Positions 15,770 through 24,635 of a stretch of DNA of 48,701 bases are shown here, one piece after another. This stretch comes from Planctomycetaceae bacterium. Lineage in GTDB: Bacteria; Planctomycetota; Phycisphaerae; Phycisphaerales; Zrk34. The stretch spans positions 1-48,701 of the forward strand of contig NYZD01000065.1 of assembly GCA_002685935.1 (NCBI GenBank), read 5' to 3'. The notes below the pieces were generated by a model that saw nothing but the letters and a program-made list of their open reading frames with translations, did no database searches and was not told the origin of the DNA. A program made the translations under genes and the position numbers. Position 1 is the stretch's first letter, and each line of letters starts with the position of its first letter.

Positions 15770-15781
15770 ACGCATATGCGT
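15770..15781. promoter_or_regulatory. 12-bp perfect palindrome between divergent genes
   Basis: ACGCATATGCGT is perfectly self-complementary and lies in the 146-bp gap between the divergent DUF1761-like gene and the acyltransferase gene, just upstream of the latter's -35 box. It could be a regulator site, but a chance palindrome of this length is also possible. Confidence 0.25.
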
Positions 15782-15791
15782 GAAGATCGTT

Positions 15792-15819
15792 TTGATTCGA
15801 CGGACTGAGATGCTACATT
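15792..15819 (+). promoter_or_regulatory. promoter of the acyltransferase gene
   Basis: TTGATT (15792-15797), 16-bp spacer, TACATT (15814-15819). Transcription would start near 15826, giving a leader of about 25 nt before the ATG at 15851. The alternative upstream start at 15818 overlaps the -10 box and is unlikely. Confidence 0.45.
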
Positions 15820-15850
15820 GCGGGCGGCATCACTGTCGGACGAGCGACAC

Positions 15851-16567
15851 ATGACAAACGACGCAAGCAGACCTCAGAACTCCAATGCGACGATTGGCGA
15901 AGGCACGATCGTTGAATCGAACGTGACGGTGGGGCTGAAGTATCATCCCGACTGCGGACCGGCGCGCGTCGGCAAGCACGGCATCCTGCGCCAGGGCACG
16001 GTCATTTATGGTGACGTGGAACTGGGGGATTACTTCCAAACCGGCCACCACGCCATCATCCGCGCCAAGGTCCGAACGGGTGACTATTGCACCGTGTGCA
16101 ACCGGTCGACGTTGGAGGGGCTGATTCGGCTCGGCACGGGTGTGCGGATCATGTCTCATGTTTACATTCCGAGTCGCACGTGGGCGGGGGATCACGTGTT
16201 TATTGGCCCGGGTGTGATTTTTTTGAACGATCGATACCCCGGCCGATGGGAAGGCGCGGCGCCCACGCCGCGCGGAGCGACGATTGAAGACGATGTAATG
16301 ATCGGCGGGGGCAGCACGATTTTGCCGGAAGTAACGATTGGCCGGCGCAGTTTCATCGCGGCCGGCGCGGTGGTGACGAAGAGCGTGCCGCCGCGCAGTC
16401 TGGTCAAAGGATGCCCGGGTCGCGTCGAGCCGTTGCCGCGCGAACTGGATCGCGCCATGGATCGCACGCTTGCCCTGCAGCCTGCTGATTTCTGGCATCC
16501 TGAGTTACCGGGCGTCATGGACCAGGACTGGCCTAAAGACTGGCCGGAGCGATGGGATGATCGGTAA
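15851..16567 (+). CDS. left-handed beta-helix (hexapeptide) acyltransferase
   Basis: A 238-residue acyltransferase with hexapeptide repeats over most of its length (for example IGEGTIVESNVTVG, VIYGDVELGDYF, AIIRAKVRTGDYC, VTIGRRSFIAAGAVVTKSVPP). The arrangement resembles WbbJ/WlbB-type enzymes that transfer acetyl groups from acetyl-CoA to nucleotide sugars or glycans; the loop FLNDRYPGRWEGAAPTPRGATIEDD is typical of that group. The MBOAT and SGNH genes that follow suggest a polysaccharide decoration cluster. Exact donor and acceptor are unknown. Confidence 0.8.
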   Translation: MTNDASRPQNSNATIGEGTIVESNVTVGLKYHPDCGPARVGKHGILRQGTVIYGDVELGDYFQTGHHAIIRAKVRTGDYCTVCNRSTLEGLIRLGTGVRIMSHVYIPSRTWAGDHVFIGPGVIFLNDRYPGRWEGAAPTPRGATIEDDVMIGGGSTILPEVTIGRRSFIAAGAVVTKSVPPRSLVKGCPGRVEPLPRELDRAMDRTLALQPADFWHPELPGVMDQDWPKDWPERWDDR

Positions 16568-16685
16568 TCGGCCGCGGCGTGTCCATGGCGGATTGTGGTC
16601 CAGAGCCTCTCACCAACCGCCGATAACATTCTTGATCATGCCCCGTAACGGCCGGCATCGCGATATCCGTCTGTAGCAGCCGCTT

Positions 16686-18114
16686 ATGCTCTTCACTTCG
16701 TATGCGTTCATTCCGTTCTTTCTGATCGTCGTGTTGGTATCGCGTGCGCTCTCTAATTGGACTGCGCGCAAGGCGTTTCTTCTCGTCGCCAGCTATCTGT
16801 TCTATGCAGCCTGGAATCCACCGTTCGTGATCCTCCTGTGGATCTCGACCTTGATCGACTGGCATGTGGCGAAGCGGATTGATCGAAGTCAGTCGATGCG
16901 GGCTCGTCGATCGCTTCTGTTGGTTACGCTATTGGTCAATCTCGGGCTGCTTGGCTATTTCAAGTATTTTGGATTTCTGGTCAGGTCAATGACTGAATTG
17001 CTCGCGGCGGTGAATGTGAACGTGACATTCGCCGACCCTGACATCATTCTGCCCGTGGGGATATCGTTTTACACGTTTCAAACACTTTCGTACACCCTCG
17101 ATGTCTATCGACGCAAAGCGCGGCCGGGCCGGTCGTTTCTTGATTACGCCCTGTACGTGACGTTCTTCCCTCAGTTGGTCGCCGGCCCGATCGTGCGTGC
17201 GACGGAGTTTCTGCCGCAATGCGTCGCATCGCGCAAGGCGACGTCGTCGCAGATCGGGTGGGGGCTGAGCCTTTTCACCATCGGCCTGTTCGCCAAGGTG
17301 GTCATCGCCGATGCGTTGATGGCGCCGGTCGTCGAGAGTGTGTACGATGTGGCGACGCCGGCGGGCTTCCTCCCGGCCTGGACGGGCACGGTCGCGTTCG
17401 CGATGCAGATCTTCTGCGATTTCTTTGGCTACTCCACCTGCGCTATTGGCGTGGCACTCACGCTGGGATTCGCCTTGCCGGACAATTTCAGATTCCCCTA
17501 TGGGGCAGTGGGCTTCTCGGATTTCTGGCGGCGCTGGCATATCAGCTTGTCCACGTGGCTGCGCGATTACCTCTACATCCCGCTTGGCGGGAATCGCAAG
17601 GGAGCGACGCGCACTTACGTCAATCTCGCGATCACGATGCTGCTTGGGGGTCTGTGGCACGGCGCATCGTGGATGTTCCTGATTTGGGGGGGCGCTTCAC
17701 GGGTTTTACTTGATCGTGGAACGCCTGCTGGTGCGATCACGACTTTCAAGACTGGGGGTCTGGAGCGGACAACCGGCACGGCTCGGGTTGGGGCTTCTGA
17801 CGTTTGGGCTGGTGTGCGTCGCGTGGGTCTTTTTTCGAGCGGACAATATGAGTCGGGCCATGGCGTTGATTTCCGACATGGCCTGCTTCAGCTCGGCGGG
17901 GTATTCAAGAATCACGTTAACCACTTACGTCGTTGTCCTTGTCGTTAGCGTGTCGATGATTGTCGTGCACTGGATGTTGAGGAACTCCAGTCTGGAGGCG
18001 GCGATGGCGAAGCTACCGTGGTACGGCCGTTCGTGTCTCCTGGCAGTCATGCTTTATCTCATCGCAATTTCAATGGGCGGACAAGACCGTGCTTTCATCT
18101 ACTTCCAATTCTGA
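16686..18114 (+). pseudogene. MBOAT-family O-acyltransferase (AlgI-like), frameshifted
   Basis: A membrane-bound O-acyltransferase of the AlgI/DltB family that passes acyl groups across the membrane to polysaccharides. The first part reads normally through 17685: multiple helices, the GISFYTFQTLSYTLDVYR segment, and LGGLWHGASW carrying the conserved catalytic histidine. At a run of seven G (17686-17692) the frame slips: the current frame continues with unrelated sequence to 17948, while the expected C-terminus (HGFYLIVERLL..., FRADN, four more helices) lies in another frame from about 17694 to 18114. Reading the run as six G restores W-G-A-L-H-G-F-Y, the canonical MBOAT motif, and a 475-residue protein of normal length. 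So this is a one-base insertion in a homopolymer: real mutation, phase variation, or sequencing error. The following SGNH-like gene overlaps its end by 26 bp. Confidence 0.85.
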
Positions 18115-19129
18115 TCGGCGCATCCCGGCGGCGCCGTACGCGCGCATGTGGATTCTCGCCGCGTGTCTGTTGTTTGTCAGCGTGGCCGCGAGCGAGTGGG
18201 TTTGGCGCGAACGGGGTTTTGCTGCGAACGTGATCGACACGCCGGCGCTGTGGAGTGTGCATCGCGGCCGGGTGTATGCCGGCGGCGACCGGCGTCCGAT
18301 CGTGCTCGTGGGTAGTTCACGCGCGCAGCAGGGGGTCGATCCTCAGGTACTGAGTGAGGCCTTGGGGGGAACGAATGTCGTCAGCCTTTGCCTCGCCGGG
18401 GCCAAGCCGTGGGTTGTGATCGAAGACTTGTGCGCCGACGAGGAGTTCGACGGTATCGTCGTCGTGTCGACTGTCATTCCAATGTTGACACCATCGACCG
18501 ACGGGGGCGCCTCTCGACGAGTTGAGCTATTCCAACGTGACTTTCGCCGTCCCACTACTGCCATAGACAGGCGGCTTCATGCGATCATCAGTGCGGAACT
18601 GCAGTCGCGTCTGGCCGTGCTATCGCATCCTGTCTCATTGCGGGAGTTGATATCGACGCACTTCAAGCCCCAACCCATGCACAATCAGATGCGAGCGAAT
18701 CGGCATCGACCGGGACACTATCGTTCTCGATTGACCTCGGTTGAGCTGGGGAAGCTTGAGCGAAAATGGGTGGAGAACCTTCACAAACAAGTTGCGGACG
18801 GCGTGGACCAGGAGACGTTCGCCACGACGGTCGGTGCGCCGCTCAAGGCACTCCATGATCAGCTCCGGGCAAGAGGGGGCAGGATGGTCCTCGTTCGCAT
18901 GCCCACAAGCGGCAGGTTATGGGCTGAGAGTGAAGCGCTGGCGCCCAAGGCGATGTATTGGGATCGTCTGGAAGCATTGACGGGGATTCCGACGATTCAC
19001 TTCCGTGACTACGGTGATCTCGCGTCGTTTGACTGTCCCGACGGTTCACACGTTGATGCATCGGACGCGCCGATACTCACGCGTCGGCTGGCGAAGCGCA
19101 TTCGTGGGAAGCTGGCACTTCCGGACTGA
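18089..19129 (+). CDS. SGNH-like (AlgJ/AlgX-type) protein, MBOAT partner
   Basis: A 346-residue protein with one N-terminal membrane helix (about 20-36) and an extracytoplasmic domain. The motif IVLVGSSRAQQGVDP (71-85) carries the block I serine (S76 or S77) of SGNH-type esterases, and D318/H321 in DCPDGSH form the likely Asp-His pair near the C-terminus. Such proteins complete the O-acetyl transfer begun by an adjacent MBOAT, as AlgJ/AlgX do with AlgI. A GTG at 18089 is used, overlapping the MBOAT 3' end by 26 bp; an ATG at 18146 is a possible alternative that would shorten the cytoplasmic tail. If the MBOAT frameshift is real, this protein may be left without its acyl source. Confidence 0.72.
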   Translation: MLSSTSNSDRRIPAAPYARMWILAACLLFVSVAASEWVWRERGFAANVIDTPALWSVHRGRVYAGGDRRPIVLVGSSRAQQGVDPQVLSEALGGTNVVSLCLAGAKPWVVIEDLCADEEFDGIVVVSTVIPMLTPSTDGGASRRVELFQRDFRRPTTAIDRRLHAIISAELQSRLAVLSHPVSLRELISTHFKPQPMHNQMRANRHRPGHYRSRLTSVELGKLERKWVENLHKQVADGVDQETFATTVGAPLKALHDQLRARGGRMVLVRMPTSGRLWAESEALAPKAMYWDRLEALTGIPTIHFRDYGDLASFDCPDGSHVDASDAPILTRRLAKRIRGKLALPD

Positions 19130-19246
19130 CGATCGCTGAACTCGGCGTCCGGTACGACTGCATACGTCCCCCCGCAGTGGATGTGTGGACCGGCGGGAAT
19201 CGTATGGTTTCGTGGTACGATTGGGCGACGATTCGGAGAGACCACG

Positions 19247-20755
19247 ATGCAGAGCAAGCCAGCCGCCATTGCTGAACGTATTGCGTCCGACCCTCATACG
19301 CCGCACTACCACTTCATTGCGCCGGAGAGTTCTCACTGGCCGTTCGATCCGAACGGGGCGATCTTTTGGAATGACCGGTACCACCTGTTTTACATTTTTC
19401 AGGATCCCGACCTGCCGCACGCCGGACACTGCTGGGGCCATGCATCCAGTGAAGATCTGCTGCACTGGACGTATCACCCCACGGCGTTGATTCCCGACGA
19501 AGTGCAGAAGGGGATCTTCAGCGGCTGCGCCTTGCTCGACAAGTCGGGTCGACCGGTGCTTGTGTATCACGGTGTGGACGCGGGCACGTGCATCGCCACA
19601 CCGGAGGATGACGAGTTGATCGTGTGGCGCAAGAGCCCGAACAATCCGGTGATCCCGATGCCCGCCGAGGGCGACACCGGCTGGGGGGTCTATCGCGTGT
19701 TCGATCCGCATGTTTGGCTGCAGGGCGATACGTATCACGCCATCCTTGGAGACATGGTCAAACCCTACGACATTCGTGACACGGTGTATCTGTTCACTTC
19801 CAAGGATCTGATCCACTGGGCGCCTGCGCGGCAGTTCTATAACCCCAACCCGCATTGGACGGGCGAGGATGAGGATTGCGCCTGCCCTGACTTTTTTCAA
19901 ATCGGCGATCGGCACATGCTGTTGTGCATCAGTCACACGCGCGGCGCGCGGTATTACCTGGGGCGATATGACAACGGCACGTTCATTCCAGAGGAACATC
20001 ATCGCATGAACTGGCCGGGCGGCTCGTGCTTCGCGCCTGAATCGTTGCTGGATGATTCCGGCCGACGCATTATGTGGGCATGGGTGATCAACCAGATGCG
20101 GGTTCGTGCTGATCAGGGCTACGCGCAGATCCGTCGCGACGGTGGCGTGATGACACTGCCCCGCGTGCTGTCACTCGACGAGGTGGGCCAGGTGCGCATT
20201 GAGCCGCCGATCGAACTGGACACGCTGCGGACCAACGCGCGCGAATACCATGATTTGACGATCGATCTCGATCAGGTGGTGGCGCTGGACCGCATCAGCG
20301 GCGACGTGATGGAGGTTGCGGTGATCGCGACGGTGCCGGACGGGGCGGTGTTTGAGCTGCAGGTCCGCGTGAGCCCGGACACACAGGAACTGACGCGCAT
20401 CGTGTTCGACAGGGCCCATTCGACCCTGTCGATCGACAACGGTGCGAGCAGCCTGGATTCACGCGTCTCACATTACTATCCGATTGGCCGATCTGATTAT
20501 CCGAGCGATGTGCCGGTGCAAACCGCGCCGTTTGCGTTGCACGCCGGCGAGCGGCTTGAATTGCGCGTCTATCTGGACGCATCCATAATGGAAGTGTTCG
20601 CCAACGGTCGCCAGTGTGTGACTGGGCGCATTTATCCGACCCGAGCGGACAGCACGGGCGTGCGGCTCATGGCCCGACGGGCTGCGACAACGGTCCATTC
20701 CGTGGTGGCGTGGGACATGGCGTCTGCAAACAGCGCCTCAACCGAAAGCGCGTAA
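19247..20755 (+). CDS. GH32-family glycoside hydrolase (fructosidase-like), altered active site
   Basis: A 502-residue protein with the GH32 layout: an N-terminal five-bladed propeller and a C-terminal beta-sandwich (LRVYLDASIMEVFANG near the end is diagnostic). GH32 enzymes hydrolyse fructosyl bonds in sucrose, levan or inulin. The nucleophile motif is WPFDPNG (31-37, D34) instead of WMNDPNG. The RDP motif reads FDP (152-154), losing the arginine, and the acid/base motif ECPD reads ACPD within CACPDFF (211-217), losing the glutamate at the expected place. Activity or substrate may therefore differ from classical members. No signal peptide, so cytoplasmic. The ATG at 19247 has GGAG 8 bp upstream. 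Confidence 0.85.
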   Translation: MQSKPAAIAERIASDPHTPHYHFIAPESSHWPFDPNGAIFWNDRYHLFYIFQDPDLPHAGHCWGHASSEDLLHWTYHPTALIPDEVQKGIFSGCALLDKSGRPVLVYHGVDAGTCIATPEDDELIVWRKSPNNPVIPMPAEGDTGWGVYRVFDPHVWLQGDTYHAILGDMVKPYDIRDTVYLFTSKDLIHWAPARQFYNPNPHWTGEDEDCACPDFFQIGDRHMLLCISHTRGARYYLGRYDNGTFIPEEHHRMNWPGGSCFAPESLLDDSGRRIMWAWVINQMRVRADQGYAQIRRDGGVMTLPRVLSLDEVGQVRIEPPIELDTLRTNAREYHDLTIDLDQVVALDRISGDVMEVAVIATVPDGAVFELQVRVSPDTQELTRIVFDRAHSTLSIDNGASSLDSRVSHYYPIGRSDYPSDVPVQTAPFALHAGERLELRVYLDASIMEVFANGRQCVTGRIYPTRADSTGVRLMARRAATTVHSVVAWDMASANSASTESA

Positions 20756-20825
20756 TCGTCCGATATTCAGGACGCCGGGCGCTATCCGCATTACGCGGCC
20801 AAATTGCATTCAACGGCTCAATACC

Positions 20826-21449
20826 ATGAACCGCCGACACCTGTTCTTCCTGATTGTGAATGTGGCGATGCTCGTGGGCTTCGGGACGGTCTTTGTGATG
20901 CGCCAGAATTATGAGTTTATCATTTACGTTGGCGTGATCATTGCGGCCCTTGCGCTCATCCTCGCCAGCCGGTCGCGTGTGGACTACACGTTGGGCACGA
21001 TTGTGGGATTGACGGGATGGGCAGGCCTGCATCTCGCGGGCGGCTCGGTCATGATCAACGGGGAGGTGCTGTACGAGTTCATGCTCGTGCGTCTTTCCGA
21101 TGATCTCCCGATCTGGCGATACGATCAGCTTGTGCACATGTGGGGATTCGGATCAGCGACGCTGGTGATGTATTGCCTGCTGCATCGGACATTGGTCGAG
21201 AGCCAACCCAGACGGATTGCGTTGTCGGTCGTGCTCTTCATGGCGGGCCTTGGCGTGGGTGCGCTCAACGAGGTCGTCGAGTTCGTCGTCGCAATCATCG
21301 TGCCCGAATCGGGCGTGGGCGGATATCTGAACACTTCGTTGGATCTCTGTGCTAATCTGGTGGGGGCGGTGGTCGGCGTGTGCTATATTCACTGGCGATA
21401 TCTGAGCCGAACTGAACCCGGTGCGGGCCGTATGAGTAGCAATAGGTAG
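20826..21449 (+). CDS. YjdF/DUF2238-like membrane protein
   Basis: A 207-residue integral membrane protein with about six helices (for example LFFLIVNVAMLVGFGTVFV and IIYVGVIIAALALILA). The YDQLVHMWGFG segment, the GALNEVVEF motif in a later helix, and DLCANLVGAVVGV near the C-terminus match the DUF2238/YjdF family, with some resemblance to VanZ-like proteins. Function is unknown. Flanked by the GH32 gene and a NAGPA-domain gene on the same strand, with no clear coupling. Confidence 0.65.
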   Translation: MNRRHLFFLIVNVAMLVGFGTVFVMRQNYEFIIYVGVIIAALALILASRSRVDYTLGTIVGLTGWAGLHLAGGSVMINGEVLYEFMLVRLSDDLPIWRYDQLVHMWGFGSATLVMYCLLHRTLVESQPRRIALSVVLFMAGLGVGALNEVVEFVVAIIVPESGVGGYLNTSLDLCANLVGAVVGVCYIHWRYLSRTEPGAGRMSSNR

Positions 21450-21543
21450 ATTCAACTCGACCGCAGAGGCCTGAGTCATCAAGATACGCGCGCGAACATC
21501 CGCAGGACTCGAGCGACGTCAACCATGGCGATGGCGGAGGCTC

Positions 21544-22437
21544 GTGATTCGCGGGCCGTTGTATGGGTTGGCGCTTGTGCTGTTGGTTGCGGCGACCGCT
21601 TTGGCCAGCTGGACGATCAATCCGCGTGGGCCCGTCGCGCGCACCGAGATATATCACGGCGTTTTCTACACGTGCGAAACGTTGCCCGAGACCGACGAGA
21701 TGGGCGGGCTGATGCACGTGATCGAGGTGGATCTGACAGCGCCGGGGGTTGAGCTGTTCGTCACACCTCCTGATCCGCAGGTCGTGAAGAATCATGCGCC
21801 GTGGACGTATCGGCTGCGCTATGTCTGGCAGACGGCTTACCGTGAGAATCTCGCGGCGGCGACGAACGCCACGTTCTTTGATTGCCGGATCAGTGAGCCG
21901 GGCCGACCGAGGATTTACGTGCCCGGCGACCTGGCGAACACGGTGCAGACGATCATCACCGACGACCGAACGATTCACGCGAGCAAGGACGAACGTTTGT
22001 TGTGGTTCGAGGAGGATCTGACGCCACACCTGAATACATTTGACGAGATCGACCAAGACAAGACATGGGGTGACGTTCGCTTCGGCATCGGCAGTGCACG
22101 ATTGCCGATCGGGTTTCCGTTGGTGCGTGATGGCAAGCCACGCTACTGGCCGCGCGGGCATGGCATTACCGATGCGGTGGCGCCGCGCACGGCGATCGGC
22201 ATCGACACCGCCGGTCGCCGCATGTGGCTGATCACGATCGACCGCGGCATTCCGAACGCTCTGATTCAACCGTTGATCGATCTTGGCGCGACGGATGCGA
22301 TCATTCTGGATGGGGGCAAGTCTTCGACGATGGTGCTCGGGCGCGACGCGGGGCGGGTCCGCCCCGGGACGGTGACGGGCGGTAAGCGACCGGTGGCGAC
22401 GGTCATCGGCGTCCGCGCTCGGCCGCTGGATCGATGA
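21544..22437 (+). CDS. NAGPA-domain (phosphodiester glycosidase family) protein
   Basis: A 297-residue protein with an N-terminal hydrophobic segment (LYGLALVLLVAATALASW), so exported or membrane-anchored, followed by a NAGPA/DUF2233-type domain. Visible family segments: AATNATFFD, APRTAIGID, LITIDRG, and LGATDAIILDGGKSSTMVLG, which holds the conserved D-G-G. Domain relatives include the lysosomal uncovering enzyme and bacterial proteins linked to exopolysaccharide or spore surface. A GTG at 21544 is the only start in frame; a GGAGG lies 3 bp before it, rather close. It may modify or degrade a phosphodiester-linked glycan at the envelope. Confidence 0.8.
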   Translation: MIRGPLYGLALVLLVAATALASWTINPRGPVARTEIYHGVFYTCETLPETDEMGGLMHVIEVDLTAPGVELFVTPPDPQVVKNHAPWTYRLRYVWQTAYRENLAAATNATFFDCRISEPGRPRIYVPGDLANTVQTIITDDRTIHASKDERLLWFEEDLTPHLNTFDEIDQDKTWGDVRFGIGSARLPIGFPLVRDGKPRYWPRGHGITDAVAPRTAIGIDTAGRRMWLITIDRGIPNALIQPLIDLGATDAIILDGGKSSTMVLGRDAGRVRPGTVTGGKRPVATVIGVRARPLDR

Positions 22438-22521
22438 TGAACGGGCGCATTTCCCTCACGTTACGTCATCCTGTAGTTTGGGCGGCGCTTTCATCAATTA
22501 ATTCAGACACGGAGTGAGTTT

Positions 22522-22908
22522 ATGCGAGCTGAGCATGTGGCGCTGCAGGTCGAGGATCCCAAGGCGATGGCGGCGTGGTGGGGCGAGCATTTGGGCTGGA
22601 AGGTTGTGCGCGATGGGGGCGGGGCGACGCAAATGTGTTTCATCGCCGACGAATCCGGCGAGGTCTTGATCGAGCTTTATCGGCATCCGAATCTGCCGGT
22701 GCCTGACTACCGCACTCAAAGTCCGCTGGTCTTGCACATCGCCTTTGCGGTGGAGGACATGGAAGCCGAGCACACGCGTCTGACTGCCGCCGGCGCCACC
22801 GAGGCCGAGCCGAAGACCAAAACGGCCTCGGGCGACTATCTCTGGATGCACCGCGACCCGTGGGGCGTGTCGATCCAGCTTTGCCAGCGGGTTGAGAAGT
22901 TGCGGTAG
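22522..22908 (+). CDS. VOC/glyoxalase-fold protein
   Basis: A 128-residue vicinal oxygen chelate protein with two beta-alpha-beta-beta-beta modules. Metal ligands probably are H5 (RAEHVAL), the glutamate of VLIELYRHP, the histidine of VLHIAFAV, and the glutamine of SIQLC. The segment AWWGEHLGWKVV and the end segment MHRDPWGVSIQL are characteristic. Such proteins include glyoxalases, dioxygenases and resistance enzymes; no specific substrate can be assigned. GGAG lies 8 bp before the ATG. Convergent with the GH20-like gene. Confidence 0.8.
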   Translation: MRAEHVALQVEDPKAMAAWWGEHLGWKVVRDGGGATQMCFIADESGEVLIELYRHPNLPVPDYRTQSPLVLHIAFAVEDMEAEHTRLTAAGATEAEPKTKTASGDYLWMHRDPWGVSIQLCQRVEKLR

Positions 22909-22990
22909 GCGGGCACCGCAGCCTTGGCGTTCATTCCTTGTCCGCAGCGTTATTCCGATGGTTGGCGTTGGTGTATCCCGTGTGGCGTGT

Positions 22991-24583
22991 TCACGCACGG
23001 TACGCCCTGGCGGCAAGTTGCTTCTTGCGGCGGCTGACGATGCGGGCCTCTTTGATGCGGGTTTCTTGGTGGTCAAACAGGTCGGTGACCCACTCGTCAA
23101 ACGCCTGGCCGTGGTAACGTCGGGCGAAGTGAGTTTGAACTTCATGTCGCATCGCGGCGATCTGTTGCAGGGCATCGGCTTGATCGTTGAGCCGGCGCTG
23201 CCATTCGTGGGGGTTCGGGCGGTGGTTGGCGTGGAAGTAGTCGACCTCGTCGATCACCGCGTCCAGCCACTTGCGTAGTTGCAGGACGCGGACCATCAGG
23301 AGTATCGAATCCCATTCATGGCGGTGGGCTTTGAGTCGGGGGCGCAGGGCTGTCATCTCGTCGATGATCTGCCGCTCGATCGACCAGTCGACCTTGCAGC
23401 GTCCGATCTGGGCGGCCAGTCGCCTGACGGTGCGTGTCGGCACGCCCGGCCAGAATGGTTTGGCTTTCTTGCCGCTGACCGCGGCCAGCACCGCGATGCT
23501 CGGCCAGGTCAGATCGATCCGGAAGTTGGGCGGGCAGAACGTGGTGCCACGCGCCCACGACGTCGCGATCAATCCCATCTGTCGGTTGCGTCGAATCGCG
23601 CTACTCCACGCCCGGATATTACCGTGCAGATGGTTGTAATTCGGCAGGATCGGTCCCTCGGAGCTGAACCGGACCGTGGTCGCACCGACGATGCGGAAGC
23701 CCATCCGCGAGAACAGATCGACCTCCGGCAGCGTTCGGACCAGACGACCTTTGCTGAACGGTTTGATCAGTCGCTTGACATCGGCGGGGAGGTCTTCGAG
23801 GAACCGCGCGCCGTCAGCGAGCGCCGGCGCGTGGGGGTCCTCCGCCTCGTCCAGCCATGTGCGGGAGGTGCGGAACCCACACACGCGACCGACCGGGGTG
23901 TAGTCCCGTTCCCGGGCTTGATAGTCCCACGGCATGAACACGACACGGTCCTTGAGCGCGGCGAAAGCCTTGATCGGCCCGGGGCGAAAGTGATCCTGCA
24001 ACATGTCCGTCCAGAGCATTGGTGTCTTGTCGTACTGTTCGACGAACTCGATCAACTCCGTCGCGTAGTCGACGAAGGTGCGAATGACATCGGCATCGCT
24101 TGCGTCATGCCCGGGCGGCGTGAGGCGAGCCTCATCCAGACCCAGATGCACGTACCGGCTATCGGGATGGGCTTCGACGACCTGACGCAGCATCTCGCGG
24201 ATCTGGCCGCGGGCCTTGGGCTTGCTGAGATCCAATGTGCTGGGATACTTCACGTCCAGCGCGCCGCGATCATAGCGCTTCCATCGATACACGTACTCCA
24301 AATGGCCGAGGCACTGCTGGAGCGGGATGACGTCAATCCCATTTCGTCGAGCCGCGGTGAGAAATCGTTTCAGCGAGGCGCGCGTGAAGCACACGGATGG
24401 ATCCGCCGCGACATCGATGCCCTCGAAAGGGAATAGGTCTTCGTATTCGACCAACACGGTGTTCACGCCCTGATCGGCCAGGTCGGCGAACAGTTGTGGT
24501 ACGTAGCGTGGCTTGAACATCACGCCTTTGAAGTCAAGATGGATGCCGATGATCTGAGCAGCTTCTTCTATGCGACGCGACAT
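22991..24583 (-). CDS. GH20-like glycoside hydrolase
   Basis: A 530-residue protein with a TIM-barrel resembling family 20 beta-N-acetylhexosaminidases. The catalytic pair is D150-E151 in YVHLGLDEA, matching the family's H-x-G-G-D-E motif; the early strand GIHLDFKG and the strand IDVIPLQQCLGHLEYV (83-98) also fit. The C-terminal 170 residues are helical and charged, unlike standard GH20 sandwich domains. No signal peptide. The ATG at 24583 is preceded by a strong GGAGGAA site; an upstream start at 24661 is rejected. It is the last gene of a minus-strand set after nfo and a CPBP protease. Exact specificity is unknown. Confidence 0.75.
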   Translation of the reverse strand: MSRRIEEAAQIIGIHLDFKGVMFKPRYVPQLFADLADQGVNTVLVEYEDLFPFEGIDVAADPSVCFTRASLKRFLTAARRNGIDVIPLQQCLGHLEYVYRWKRYDRGALDVKYPSTLDLSKPKARGQIREMLRQVVEAHPDSRYVHLGLDEARLTPPGHDASDADVIRTFVDYATELIEFVEQYDKTPMLWTDMLQDHFRPGPIKAFAALKDRVVFMPWDYQARERDYTPVGRVCGFRTSRTWLDEAEDPHAPALADGARFLEDLPADVKRLIKPFSKGRLVRTLPEVDLFSRMGFRIVGATTVRFSSEGPILPNYNHLHGNIRAWSSAIRRNRQMGLIATSWARGTTFCPPNFRIDLTWPSIAVLAAVSGKKAKPFWPGVPTRTVRRLAAQIGRCKVDWSIERQIIDEMTALRPRLKAHRHEWDSILLMVRVLQLRKWLDAVIDEVDYFHANHRPNPHEWQRRLNDQADALQQIAAMRHEVQTHFARRYHGQAFDEWVTDLFDHQETRIKEARIVSRRKKQLAARAYRA

Positions 24584-24635
24584 GTCGTTCCTCCGCGGGA
24601 GCCCGGCCGATGGAATCAGATACACACATGGATTC

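Noticed and set aside
23279-24436. 385-residue plus-strand frame opposite the GH20-like gene
   Set aside because: Antisense shadow with no recognisable domain; the minus-strand gene has a ribosome-binding site and catalytic motif.
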